DNA of 49,752 bases from DASZZZ01 sp036260375 (GCA_036260375.1 DASZZZ010000085.1:1-49752), one strand, 5' to 3'. Positions 33,213 through 41,111 are shown, counted from the stretch's first letter. Notes: generated by a model from the letters alone, not told the origin. A program made the numbers and translations.

Positions 33213-33241
33213 ATAGTAGGAAACGGTCGACGGAATCGCAA
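33213..33241 (-). promoter_or_regulatory. Sigma70-type promoter of the RiPP-like cluster
   Basis: On the minus strand TTGCGA (33241-33236), a 17-bp spacer and TACTAT (33218-33213) form one of the best -35/-10 pairs in the window. The predicted start near 33206 leaves a ~23-nt leader with a purine-rich ribosome site before the precursor ATG. Confidence 0.7.
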
Positions 33242-33466
33242 TATGGAGCGCGTCGCTGCGCTCGTCGGCGGCTTCCGGGGGCAGAGAACGGCGAAAACCC
33301 AACCAGGGTTGCGATCTGTCCTCCCGCGAGCCCGAGTATGGAGCCGATCGTCTTTCGGGTCATCGACACAGGAGCAGCCTTGCACGCGTCGCTCGTACGT
33401 ACTGTTGACCGCAGCCGGAGCGGTGGGCTAACGTGAGTCCGACGTCCTAGGGATGCGGGGTGGCGG

Positions 33467-33868
33467 ATGAAGCCTGGCGGGCGGCTCGTGATCAGCTTCG
33501 CCGCGGCCGTCGCCTTCTTCACGGGTGCCGTCGTGGGTGTTGCGATGGCAGCGAACACGCACGTGATCGGCCACATAGGCCACGGGCTCGGTGACGGCAA
33601 GGACGCCGACAACTATCTCCACCCGTTCACGGACGTAAGCGACAACCACTCCGTGCAAGAGCTTCACGCCCACCTCGATTTCGGCGGCATCGGCAACATG
33701 CAGTGGTCGGATACCTGCAACTGTCAACACGTCCATAGGAATTGGGACGCTACGGGTTTCCCAGACCGCTGCTTCTTCAGCGGTCATTCTTCGAATCCCG
33801 ACGGCTCGGGCGACCATGCCCTGAACCTGCATCATCACTACCATCACGACGGACTCGTGTCGTGCTAG
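33467..33868 (+). CDS. His-rich secreted protein of unknown function
   Basis: 133 aa. A signal peptide (KPGGRLVISFAAAVAFFTGA, cleavage probably after VAMA) is followed by a mature part very rich in His: HVIGHIGHGLG, HAHLDFGG, CNCQHVHRNWD, NLHHHYHHDG. Four Cys (DTCNC, DRC, terminal SC) could form disulfides or bind metal. The composition suggests metal binding outside the cell. ATG with a G-rich upstream tract. First of three genes on the plus strand, divergent from the RiPP-like cluster. Codon use is more relaxed than in flanking housekeeping genes. Confidence 0.75.
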   Translation: MKPGGRLVISFAAAVAFFTGAVVGVAMAANTHVIGHIGHGLGDGKDADNYLHPFTDVSDNHSVQELHAHLDFGGIGNMQWSDTCNCQHVHRNWDATGFPDRCFFSGHSSNPDGSGDHALNLHHHYHHDGLVSC

Positions 33869-33882
33869 GAGGCCACTTCGAC

Positions 33883-34485
33883 ATGCGACACGTAGCTTCC
33901 GGGCCACGCGTCGACGATGGACCGAGGCGCCGCCGGCGTCGAGTCCGCGGTTGGCTCCTGCTCGCGGCGACATGGCCGTTGATGGGGATCGTCACGGGCT
34001 ACGCCATCGCCGGCGGGGATGGTGAACACGTTCCCGACGACGTCGCGAGCGAGCCCAGACGGACAGGTCCTGCGGTCCCCGTCGCAACGGGCCCGACGCC
34101 CGGAGGCATACCGTGGACGGTGACTGCCTTCGACTCCGATCGCGGCCTGTGCGTTCACCTCGAGGGCGTCACGCGCGCGAATCTCGGTGGGGGTGCCTGC
34201 GGCTTCGACGTCCCGCACGACCGTGCGGCGAGTCTCGTCGAGACGCACTTCCGCGAGCCCGCCGTCACGGCCGCCTACGGTCCCGTCGCAACCGGCGTCG
34301 AAGTCGTCATCCTCGAGATGGACGATGGAATCGCGCTGCGATTGCCGGTCGTCCGAAGCCCGGACGAGATCGGTTTCTCGGGCGGGTTCTTCGCCACCGT
34401 CGTGCCCGGATCCGTGAACGTCGAGCGCGTCGAGGCCCTCGGCGCCGACGGCGCGTCCCTCGAGGCGCGCGCGGCGCACCCATGA
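33883..34485 (+). CDS. Membrane-anchored protein of unknown function
   Basis: 200 aa. After a basic N-terminus (RRRRRRVRG) a single hydrophobic helix (WLLLAATWPLMGIVTGYAIA) anchors an extracytoplasmic domain of ~150 aa with two Cys (GLCVHLEG, GACGFDVP). The start at 33883 is supported by AGGAGG 10 nt upstream and only 14 bp from the previous stop. Overlaps the next gene by ATGA. Family not recognised. Confidence 0.72.
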   Translation: MRHVASGPRVDDGPRRRRRRVRGWLLLAATWPLMGIVTGYAIAGGDGEHVPDDVASEPRRTGPAVPVATGPTPGGIPWTVTAFDSDRGLCVHLEGVTRANLGGGACGFDVPHDRAASLVETHFREPAVTAAYGPVATGVEVVILEMDDGIALRLPVVRSPDEIGFSGGFFATVVPGSVNVERVEALGADGASLEARAAHP

Positions 34486-34862
34486 CGTCCTCCGTGGGCG
34501 CTCACGGTACTCGCCGGATCACCGTTGATCGAGTCGGCATCGTCGTCGCGGTGATGGTGGGAGTGGCGGGTGGCTACGCTCTGCGCGTCGCCACCGAGCC
34601 CGAGCACGGCCGGGTGATCGACGGCGGCTCCCTTCAGCAAGTCGTCTACGAGGCCGTCCCCGACCCGGGTTCGGCGCCGCCACAGTGCCGGTCGGAAACA
34701 GACGATGGGATAGGTAGTTGGGAATGTGTCGTCGAGCCGCGAGACGGTGACGGGCCCGCGATCTACCACGTCGACGTGAGCAAGTCCGGTGCGGTGCGAG
34801 GCAGGGCCGCGGACGGCACGGATCGCTTCACGAGCTGCTGCTTGGAACTGCTCGACACATAA
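34482..34862 (+). CDS. Small membrane-anchored protein of unknown function
   Basis: 126 aa. One hydrophobic helix near residues 19-35 (VGIVVAVMVGVAGGYALRV) and a ~85-aa exported part with four Cys (PQCRSE, WECVVE, SCCLEL). It overlaps the preceding gene by 4 bp (ATGA), so it is coupled; together with the two genes upstream it forms a three-gene operon for envelope or secreted proteins. Family not recognised; relaxed codon use. Confidence 0.7.
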   Translation: MTSSVGAHGTRRITVDRVGIVVAVMVGVAGGYALRVATEPEHGRVIDGGSLQQVVYEAVPDPGSAPPQCRSETDDGIGSWECVVEPRDGDGPAIYHVDVSKSGAVRGRAADGTDRFTSCCLELLDT

Positions 34863-34962
34863 GGGCGCGGGCCGAGCCGCTGACCGGCGAGGATCGACGA
34901 TGCAATGTCGGCGCGACGGACCCCGGAGGCTCCGCCCTGGATTCGGAAAAGCGGTCGCTTCG

Positions 34963-35034
34963 TGCCCCCGGCAGGATTCGAACCTGCGCACCGCGCTCCG
35001 GAGGCGCGTGCTCTATCCCCTGAGCTACGGGGGC
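34963..35034 (-). tRNA. tRNA-Arg (anticodon CCG)
   Basis: Full cloverleaf on the minus strand, 72 nt: acceptor GCCCCCG/CGGGGGC, D-stem GCTC/GAGC, anticodon stem CGCGC/GCGCG with loop CTCCGGA (anticodon CCG, reading CGG), T-stem GCAGG/CCTGC with TTCGAAT loop, and discriminator A. CCA is not encoded. Its 3' end faces the accessory island, and argS begins 489 bp beyond its 5' end. Confidence 0.97.
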
Positions 35035-35044
35035 CCGACTCGTC

Positions 35045-35050
35045 AGACTA
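35045..35050 (-). promoter_or_regulatory. Putative -10 box of tRNA-Arg
   Basis: TAGTCT on the minus strand, ending 10 nt before the mature tRNA 5' end, consistent with a start a few bases upstream of the tRNA. No good -35 is seen. Confidence 0.4.
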
Positions 35051-35101
35051 ATGCACCGACGGACGCCGGCCGCTGCCGGCCCCCGGCCGCGCGCCGACGA
35101 G

Positions 35102-35107
35102 TAGCAT
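35102..35107 (+). promoter_or_regulatory. Putative -10 box of the response regulator gene
   Basis: TAGCAT ends exactly 6 nt before the ATG at 35114, the leaderless spacing also seen at gltX and the E1-alpha gene. Confidence 0.45.
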
Positions 35108-35113
35108 TCCGGC

Positions 35114-35497
35114 ATGACGACCCGCAAGCGCGTGCTCGTGTGCGACGACGATCCCGTGATCCTGCGCCTGCTCCAGGTGAATCTGGAGCTCGAGGGCTAC
35201 GACGTGCTGACCGCGCACCACGGCGAGGAGGCCGTCGCGGTGACGTCGTCGGAGCTGCCCGACGTCGTCATCCTCGACATCATGATGCCGCACATGGACG
35301 GCTACGAAGCGTGCGAGCAGCTCAAGGGGCAGGCGTCGACGCGCGACATCCCGGTCGTGTTCCTGTCGGCCAAGGCGCAGCAGAACGACCTCGAGAAGGG
35401 CCGCAGCTACGGCGTCTCCGAATACCTCACCAAGCCGTTCGACCCCGGCGAGCTCCTCGACGTCGTCGACCGGCTCGCCAACCAGGACTCCGCGTGA
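35114..35497 (+). CDS. Single-domain response regulator
   Basis: CheY/DivK-like receiver of 127 aa with no output domain. Acidic pocket CDDDP (residues 10-14), phospho-acceptor Asp in VVILDIMMPHMDGYEA, Ser/Thr switch in VVFLSAK and conserved Lys in YLTKPFDPGEL. It probably relays phosphate or acts by protein contact. No histidine kinase is adjacent. The argS gene follows after 25 bp on the same strand. Confidence 0.93.
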   Translation: MTTRKRVLVCDDDPVILRLLQVNLELEGYDVLTAHHGEEAVAVTSSELPDVVILDIMMPHMDGYEACEQLKGQASTRDIPVVFLSAKAQQNDLEKGRSYGVSEYLTKPFDPGELLDVVDRLANQDSA

Positions 35498-35522
35498 CGC
35501 CCGCGGCGCCGGGCTGCGGCGC

Positions 35523-37175
35523 GTGATCACCGACCAGCTCGCCGGCCTCGTGCGCGCCGCGCTCGACGCCGCGGCCTCCGACGGCCTCGTGGACGCCGGC
35601 GCCGAGGTCCGCTTCGAGCGCCCCAAGCGCCGCGAGCACGGCGACTGGGCGACCAACGTCGCGCTCGCCGCGGCGCGCGGACGCGGCCGCCCGCGCGACG
35701 TCGCGGCCGCGCTCGTCGAGCGCCTGCCCGCGTCGAACCTCGTCGAGCGCGTCGACGTCGCCGGGCCCGGCTTCCTCAACTTCCACCTGTCGTCGCGCTG
35801 GCTGCACGACGTCGTGCGCCGCGCCGCGCGCGCCGACGGGCGCTTCGCGCGCACCGACGAGGGCCGTGGACGCCGGGTCAACCTCGAGTACGTCTCGTCG
35901 AATCCCACCGGCCCCCTCAACGTAGTGAGCGGGCGTCACGCCGCGATCGGGGACGCGCTCGCCAACCTCCTGACTGCGACGGGCCACGAGGTCGCGCGCG
36001 AGTACTACGTCAACGACTCGGGGCGCCAGATACGCCTGTTCGGGGCGTCGGTCGCGGCGCGCTACCTGCAGGAGCACGGCGTCGACGCGCAGCTGCCCGA
36101 GGACGGCTACCGCGGCGACTACGTCGTCGACATCGCGCGCGACATCGTCAAGGAGGTGGGCGACGAGTACGTCGGCGCCGATCCCGCGGCGCGCGACGAG
36201 GCGCTCGGCGGGATCGCGCTCGGCAAGATGCTCGCGTCGATCCGCGCGTCGCTCGAGCGCTTCGGCACCAAGCACGACATCTGGTTCCTGGAGAGCTCGA
36301 TGCACGAGTCGGGGGCGATCGACGCGGCGCTCAAGCAGCTGCGCGCCGCCGGCATGCTCGAGGACCGGGACGGCGCGGTGTGGTTCCGCTCGACCGAGCT
36401 CGGCGACGACAAGGACCGCGTGCTCGTGCGCGCCACGGGCGAGCCGACGTACTTCACCGCAGACGTCGCGTACTTGCTCGACAAGGCCAACCGCGGCTTC
36501 TATCTGCTCGTGTACCTGCTCGGCGCCGACCACCACGGCAGCGTGCCGCGATGGCTCGCCGCGGCCGACGCGCTCGGCCTCGGGCGCGACCGCGTCGAGC
36601 TGCGGCTCGTGCAGACCGTGACGATCCTGCGCGCGGGCGAGGCGGTCAAGGCGTCGAAGCGCGCCGGGGTCGTGGTGCCGCTCGACGAGCTCGTCGACGA
36701 CGTCGGCGCCGACGCCGCGCGCTACACGTTCCTGACGCGCTCGCTCGACTCGCGCCTCGACTTCGACATCGACCTCGCGCGCGAGCAGGCCCCCGAGAAC
36801 CCCGTTTACTACGTGCAGTACGCGCACGCGCGCATCTGCTCGATCCTGCGGCGGGCGGCCGGCGAGGGAATCGTCGCCGACGCGCAGAGCGCGCCGCTCG
36901 ACCGGCTCGCGCATCCGTCCGAGGACGAGCTCATGCGCAAGCTCGCGGCGTACGAGGAGGTCGTGCCGGAAGCGGCGCGTCTGTGGGCGCCGCAGCGCGT
37001 CACGCGCTACGTCGAGGAGCTCGCGTCGACGTTCAGCGCCTTCTATCGCGACTGCCGCGTCGTCTCGGAAGACGGGGAGCTGAGCCGCGCGCGCGTCGCG
37101 CTGTGCGTCGCGACGAAAGCCGTGATCGCCGACGCGCTGGGACTGCTCGGGGTCGGCGCGCCGGAGTCGATGTGA
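35523..37175 (+). CDS. argS: Arginyl-tRNA synthetase
   Basis: Class I synthetase, 550 aa. N-terminal tRNA D-loop domain (HGDWATNVALAAA), NLEYVSSNPTGPLNVVSGRH with the HIGH-equivalent GRHAAIGD (the His-Ile-Gly-His element is diverged), EYYVNDSGRQI, GADHHGSV, and VKASKRAG in place of KMSKR. C-terminal DALR anticodon-binding domain begins YYVQYAHARICSILR. GTG start at 35523. Its end overlaps the phzF-like gene start by one base. tRNA-Arg lies nearby on the other strand. Confidence 0.95.
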   Translation: MITDQLAGLVRAALDAAASDGLVDAGAEVRFERPKRREHGDWATNVALAAARGRGRPRDVAAALVERLPASNLVERVDVAGPGFLNFHLSSRWLHDVVRRAARADGRFARTDEGRGRRVNLEYVSSNPTGPLNVVSGRHAAIGDALANLLTATGHEVAREYYVNDSGRQIRLFGASVAARYLQEHGVDAQLPEDGYRGDYVVDIARDIVKEVGDEYVGADPAARDEALGGIALGKMLASIRASLERFGTKHDIWFLESSMHESGAIDAALKQLRAAGMLEDRDGAVWFRSTELGDDKDRVLVRATGEPTYFTADVAYLLDKANRGFYLLVYLLGADHHGSVPRWLAAADALGLGRDRVELRLVQTVTILRAGEAVKASKRAGVVVPLDELVDDVGADAARYTFLTRSLDSRLDFDIDLAREQAPENPVYYVQYAHARICSILRRAAGEGIVADAQSAPLDRLAHPSEDELMRKLAAYEEVVPEAARLWAPQRVTRYVEELASTFSAFYRDCRVVSEDGELSRARVALCVATKAVIADALGLLGVGAPESM

Positions 37176-38038
37176 TGGAGTTCGTCCAGGTCGACGTCTT
37201 CACCGACACCCCGTACGCGGGCAACGCGCTCGCGGTGTTCCCCGACGCGGAGGCGCTGTCGGCGCGCGCGATGCAGGCGATCGCCGCCGAGATGAACCTG
37301 TCCGAGACGTCGTTCGTCACGCGCGCGTCGGGCGACTCGTACGACGTGCGCATCTTCACCCCCAACGGGGAGCTGCCGTTCGCGGGCCACCCGACGCTCG
37401 GCACCGCGTGGGCGCTGCGGCGCAGGGGCGCGATCTCGGGCGACGAGGTCGTCCAGGTCTCGAAGGCCGGCGAGACGACGGTGCGCCTCGAGGGCGGCCA
37501 GCCGTGGCTGTCGCGCGCGGGCACCGCGCACGCGGACCTCGAGGACACCGACCCGGGAGCCACGCGCCGCATCGCGACCGCGCTCGGGCTCGAGGCCGAC
37601 GACGTCGGCCTGGAGGCGCGCGAGCTCGGACGCCCCGGCCGCCTGCGACCGGCCGCGGCGGACGCGGGCGTGCACCAGCTCATGGTGCCGCTGCGCGACG
37701 TCGCGACGCTCGGCCGGTGCCGTCCGCGCGCCGACCTGCTCGCTGCGTTCGAGGGCATCGGCGTGTACTGCTTCACCGCGGTGGGCGCCGGGCGCGTGCG
37801 CAGCCGCGGCTTCTTCCCCGCGCTCGGCATCGCCGAGGACCCGGGGACGGGTTCGGCCGCGGCCGGGCTCGGGCTCTACCTCGCGCGGCGCGTCGGCGAC
37901 ATCGCGTTCGAGATCCGCCAGGGCGTCGAGCTCGGGCGCCCGTCGCGCATCGACGTGCGGGCGAGCGGGGAGTCGGTCGCGATCGGGGGCCGCGTCGTCG
38001 AGGTCCTCAGCGGGCGTCTCGAGCGGCTGCCCGGCTGA
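37175..38038 (+). CDS. PhzF-family isomerase/epimerase
   Basis: Diaminopimelate-epimerase-like fold, 287 aa. Signatures: QVDVFTDTPYAGNALAVF, catalytic-type Glu in MNLSETSFV, RIFTPNGELPFAGHPTLGTA and EDPGTGSAAAGLG near the C-terminus. PhzF itself isomerises DHHA in phenazine synthesis, but no other phz genes are here, so the substrate is unknown. The ATG overlaps the argS TGA by one base (TGATG); a GTG one codon upstream is also possible. Confidence 0.9.
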   Translation: MEFVQVDVFTDTPYAGNALAVFPDAEALSARAMQAIAAEMNLSETSFVTRASGDSYDVRIFTPNGELPFAGHPTLGTAWALRRRGAISGDEVVQVSKAGETTVRLEGGQPWLSRAGTAHADLEDTDPGATRRIATALGLEADDVGLEARELGRPGRLRPAAADAGVHQLMVPLRDVATLGRCRPRADLLAAFEGIGVYCFTAVGAGRVRSRGFFPALGIAEDPGTGSAAAGLGLYLARRVGDIAFEIRQGVELGRPSRIDVRASGESVAIGGRVVEVLSGRLERLPG

Positions 38039-38052
38039 GCGCGCGAGCAGTC

Positions 38053-40149
38053 CTACTGCGCGACGTCGCCGGTGCCCCCGCCGACGACGCGCAGACGGCT
38101 CGCCTCCGCGGGCGCCACGGGCCTGAACCCGCCCCGCAGCTCGTGCAGCAGCGAGCGGAGCGCGGGGGCCGAGACGGGACGGCTCAGCAGGTAGCCCTGC
38201 GCGGAGTTGCACCCGAGGCGCGCGAGCTGGTGCCACGACGCCGCGTCCTCGACGCCCTCGGCGACGACGCGCAGACCGAGGTTGTGGCCGAGGTCGATGA
38301 CGGAGCGGACGATGACCGCGTCGCTGGCGTTGTCGGCCATCTGCATGACGAACGACTTGTCGATCTTCACCTCGCTCACGGGGAGCTGGCTGAGGTACGC
38401 GAGCGACGAATAGCCGGTTCCGAAGTCGTCGATGGATATCTCCATCCCAGCGTCGGTGAGCGCCGACAGGATCGCCATCGCCCGCGTCGGGTCGGCCATG
38501 ATGCTGCCCTCCGTGATCTCGAGCAGGACGCGCGACGGGTCGACGTTCCAGCGGCGCAGCAGCTGGGTCACCTGCTCGTCGAAGTGACGGTCGAGGAGGT
38601 TGTGCGTCGACAGGTTCACGGCGACGGCCGGGGTCAGCCCATCGCCGGCGAGGTCGCGCAGGTCCCGCAGCGCGAGCTCCATGACCGCCAGCGTGAGCCC
38701 GCGGATCAGCCCGGTGTGCTCGGCGATCGGGATGAACTCGTCGGGAAAGAGCATGCCGCGCGTCGGATGCTGCCACCGCACGAGCGCCTCGACGCTGTCG
38801 ATGCGCCCGGTCTGGAGCGACGCCTTCGGCTGGTAGTGGACGGTGAGCTCGCGGTTGTCGATCGCGTTGCGCAGCTCGCCGACGAGCGTGAGCCGGCGCG
38901 CGCTGTAACCGTCGCGCTCCGCCGAGTACAGCTCGTGCGACGAGTGCCCCGCCTTCGCCGAGTACATGGCGACGTCGGCGCGCTGCAGCAGGGTGTCCCC
39001 GTCGCCCCCGTGCTCCGGGAACAGCGCGATGCCGATGCTCGCACCGACCTCGAGGTGCATGTCGTCGACCGGGAACGGCGCCTCGAGCGCCGTCTCGATT
39101 CGCCGCGCGACGTCGGTCGCCGTCGCCGCCGAGCCGATCGACGGCAGCAGCACCGCGAACTCGTCGCCCCCGAAGCGCGCGATCGTGTCGCCCTCACGGA
39201 ACAGCGCGGTGAGGCGCGCCGCGACCTTCTGCAGCAGCAGGTCGCCGTTCTTGTGGCCGAGCGTGTCGTTGATCTCCTTGAAGCGATCGAGGTCCATCAG
39301 CATGACGGCGACGAGCGTGCCGCTCGAGCTCGCCGCGTCGATCGCCGCGGCGAGGCGCTGGTTGAACAGCGTGCGGTTCGGCAGGTCGGTCAATGCGTCG
39401 TGCAGCGCGCGGTGCTCGGTCTCGTCGGCTTTGGTGCGGAGCACGTCGACGAGCCGCTCGTTCTCGAACGAGACGCGGGCGCTCCGGTAGACGGCCCACA
39501 TCGGCAGCGCTAGCAGGGGGATCAGCAGCAGGTTGCGTTCGGCGACGGCGACGACGATCGGCGACATCGCGAGCACGACGGCGTCCGTACGCGCCTGAAA
39601 GCCGACGTTGCGCACGACCGTCTCGCGCAGCGTCACGCCGTGCAGCAGCGCGATGACGACGGCGAGCAGCGCGAAGTTGAGCAGAAAGAACGTGCCGGCC
39701 GCCGCGATCACGCCTGCGAGGTCGTCGAGGCGGAAGCCGGCGCCGGCGCGCGGGAGGTCGGTCGTGACGGCGAGCACCAGCCCGGCGACCGCGAGCGACA
39801 GCGTGTACTGCGCGACGTTGAACGCCGCCTTCGTCAGCGGCTTGCGTCGGACGACGTCGGCGACGAGCGAGCCCGCCACCTGAGCGATCGCCGCGGGGGC
39901 CGGTCCGAGCGTGAGCAGGAGCGCGAAGCTGAACGCGCACGAGGTCGTCACCTCGACCTGCTCCGAGCCGCGGCGCACGCGGATGGACAGCAGCTCGCCG
40001 AGCAACACGTAGCCGGCGAACATCCACACCCCGAGCTCGCCGAGGAGGCCGTCACGGCCCGCGTCCGCGACGAGGACCGCGAGCAGCACCAGGCCGGTCG
40101 CCGTCACGGAGCGAACGTAGATGTCGAGACGTCGTCGATCGTGCGTCAT
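38053..40149 (-). CDS. Membrane GGDEF-EAL c-di-GMP enzyme
   Basis: 698 aa. Residues ~1-230 contain six to eight hydrophobic segments (a MASE-like sensor). The GGDEF domain (~245-410) has the intact active site RFGGDEFAVLL and DLDRFKEINDTLGH. The EAL domain (~430-680) has EALVRWQHP, NLSTHNLLD, LEITEGSIM and DDFGTGYSSLAYL. Both catalytic centres look intact, so it could make and degrade c-di-GMP. It is convergent with the phzF-like gene. A tiny peptide gene precedes it on the same strand, across an 11-bp-stem hairpin. Confidence 0.95.
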   Translation of the reverse strand: MTHDRRRLDIYVRSVTATGLVLLAVLVADAGRDGLLGELGVWMFAGYVLLGELLSIRVRRGSEQVEVTTSCAFSFALLLTLGPAPAAIAQVAGSLVADVVRRKPLTKAAFNVAQYTLSLAVAGLVLAVTTDLPRAGAGFRLDDLAGVIAAAGTFFLLNFALLAVVIALLHGVTLRETVVRNVGFQARTDAVVLAMSPIVVAVAERNLLLIPLLALPMWAVYRSARVSFENERLVDVLRTKADETEHRALHDALTDLPNRTLFNQRLAAAIDAASSSGTLVAVMLMDLDRFKEINDTLGHKNGDLLLQKVAARLTALFREGDTIARFGGDEFAVLLPSIGSAATATDVARRIETALEAPFPVDDMHLEVGASIGIALFPEHGGDGDTLLQRADVAMYSAKAGHSSHELYSAERDGYSARRLTLVGELRNAIDNRELTVHYQPKASLQTGRIDSVEALVRWQHPTRGMLFPDEFIPIAEHTGLIRGLTLAVMELALRDLRDLAGDGLTPAVAVNLSTHNLLDRHFDEQVTQLLRRWNVDPSRVLLEITEGSIMADPTRAMAILSALTDAGMEISIDDFGTGYSSLAYLSQLPVSEVKIDKSFVMQMADNASDAVIVRSVIDLGHNLGLRVVAEGVEDAASWHQLARLGCNSAQGYLLSRPVSAPALRSLLHELRGGFRPVAPAEASRLRVVGGGTGDVAQ

Positions 40150-40167
40150 TGGTGTGGTGGACCGAGG

Positions 40168-40207
40168 GGGTGTCCCGAAGCAACGGTCGCGATGCCTCGG
40201 GACACCC
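40168..40207. terminator. Long-stem hairpin between the peptide gene and the GGDEF-EAL gene
   Basis: GGGTGTCCCGA (40168-40178) and TCGGGACACCC (40197-40207) pair as a perfect 11-bp stem with an 18-nt loop. It is 18 bp upstream of the GGDEF-EAL ATG and 32 bp downstream of the peptide stop on the same strand. It could end the peptide transcript, attenuate read-through into the c-di-GMP gene, or bind a regulator as DNA. Confidence 0.55.
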
Positions 40208-40239
40208 GGAGCTCGCTTACGGGCCTTCGGGCGACCGTG

Positions 40240-40326
40240 CTACCACTTCCACCCGGCGCCCAGCACCGAAGCCAGTGCCGAGATCGACCCGAGCGCGACG
40301 CCCGCCTTCACGAGACGAGCCTTCAC
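40240..40326 (-). CDS. 28-aa hydrophobic peptide with GWKW tail (candidate signal)
   Basis: A 28-codon gene: basic N-terminus (KARLVK), hydrophobic Ala/Leu/Val/Ser middle, and tail GAGWKW. AGGGGG lies about 7 nt before the GTG. A TATAAC box (minus strand, 40438-40433) could be its -10, giving a ~100-nt leader. The layout (basic start, ~16 hydrophobic residues, G-x-G-W-x-W) matches the 29-aa gene at 20810-20899. It precedes the GGDEF-EAL gene and is divergent from DUF5317. Not recognised as a known family. Confidence 0.55.
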   Translation of the reverse strand: MKARLVKAGVALGSISALASVLGAGWKW

Positions 40327-40502
40327 GTCCGCACCCCCTTCTGTTTGTCCGCACCTCCCTCGCGGAGGCGGTCGCGGACTTGTTTCGTCCGGCCCGCGTC
40401 GCGGCTTTAGTCAACCGAGCGGCCGTCTCGCCGTTATACGCAGAACTACGTAACCCGCCGGGGTGTCCGTCGCCGTGCCGCGGGCTCAAGATCGGGCCGC
40501 CC

Positions 40503-40528
40503 GGCTCCGATACTCATCGGACGGAGCC
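40503..40528. promoter_or_regulatory. Hairpin just upstream of the DUF5317 ribosome site
   Basis: GGCTCCG and CGGAGCC enclose a 12-nt loop that itself holds part of CCGAT-actc-ATCGG. It ends about 11 nt before the GGGGGAG ribosome-binding site, so it could modulate translation or be a DNA-binding site. Confidence 0.35.
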
Positions 40529-40547
40529 CGTCTATCGGGGGAGAAGC

Positions 40548-41111
40548 ATGCTGCTGCTGGCGGTCGTGGCGCTCGGCATCGCGGCCGTCGTCGCGACCGG
40601 CGGGCGCCTGTCGCAGCTCGGATGCGTCCGCTTCCGGCGCACCGGCGCGCTCGCCGCGGCGGGCGCCGTGCAGGTCGTCATCACGACGTGGACCCACGGA
40701 CCCCCGCACCTCCACGAGGCGCTGCACCTCCTGTCGTACGCGTGCGCCGCGTGCTTCGTCGTCGCGAACGCGCGCGTCCCCGGCGTCGTGCTCGTGGGCT
40801 CCGGTGGGCTGCTGAACGCGGCGGCCATCGCGGCCAACGGCGGCGTCATGCCGGCCGCGCCGGGCGCCGTCGCCACCGCCGGGATCCCCGACGCCGCGGG
40901 CGGGTTCGCCAACTCGCAGACCGTCGACGGCGCCAACCTGTGGTTCCTCGGAGACGTCTTCGCCGTGCCCGAGGCGTGGCCGCTCGCCAACGTCTTCAGC
41001 GTCGGCGACGTCGTCATCGCGATCGCGGTCGTGTACGCGCTGCACCGGATATGCCGCCGCCCGCCCGTGCCTCGTCCCACGACGGAAGGGATGGTCGCGG
41101 CGGCGCGGTAG
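40548..41111 (+). CDS. DUF5317-type membrane protein
   Basis: 187 aa with about five hydrophobic segments: the N-terminal LLLAVVALGIAAVVATGGR, then LSYACAACFVVANAR, VVLVGSGGLLNAAAIAANGG and the C-terminal VGDVVIAIAVVYALHRI. Characteristic stretches include AANGGVMPA and FLGDVFAVPEAWPLANVFSV. Similar actinobacterial proteins carry the DUF5317 label; function unknown. ATG 40548 follows GGGGGAG. Its stop codon overlaps a TAGCGT box that probably serves the thrC transcript. Confidence 0.82.
   Translation: MLLLAVVALGIAAVVATGGRLSQLGCVRFRRTGALAAAGAVQVVITTWTHGPPHLHEALHLLSYACAACFVVANARVPGVVLVGSGGLLNAAAIAANGGVMPAAPGAVATAGIPDAAGGFANSQTVDGANLWFLGDVFAVPEAWPLANVFSVGDVVIAIAVVYALHRICRRPPVPRPTTEGMVAAAR

Noticed and set aside
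28067..35034. Integrative element with att sites at tRNA-Arg
   Set aside because: No integrase and no second copy of the tRNA 3' end found by eye; only an island-like compositional signal remains.
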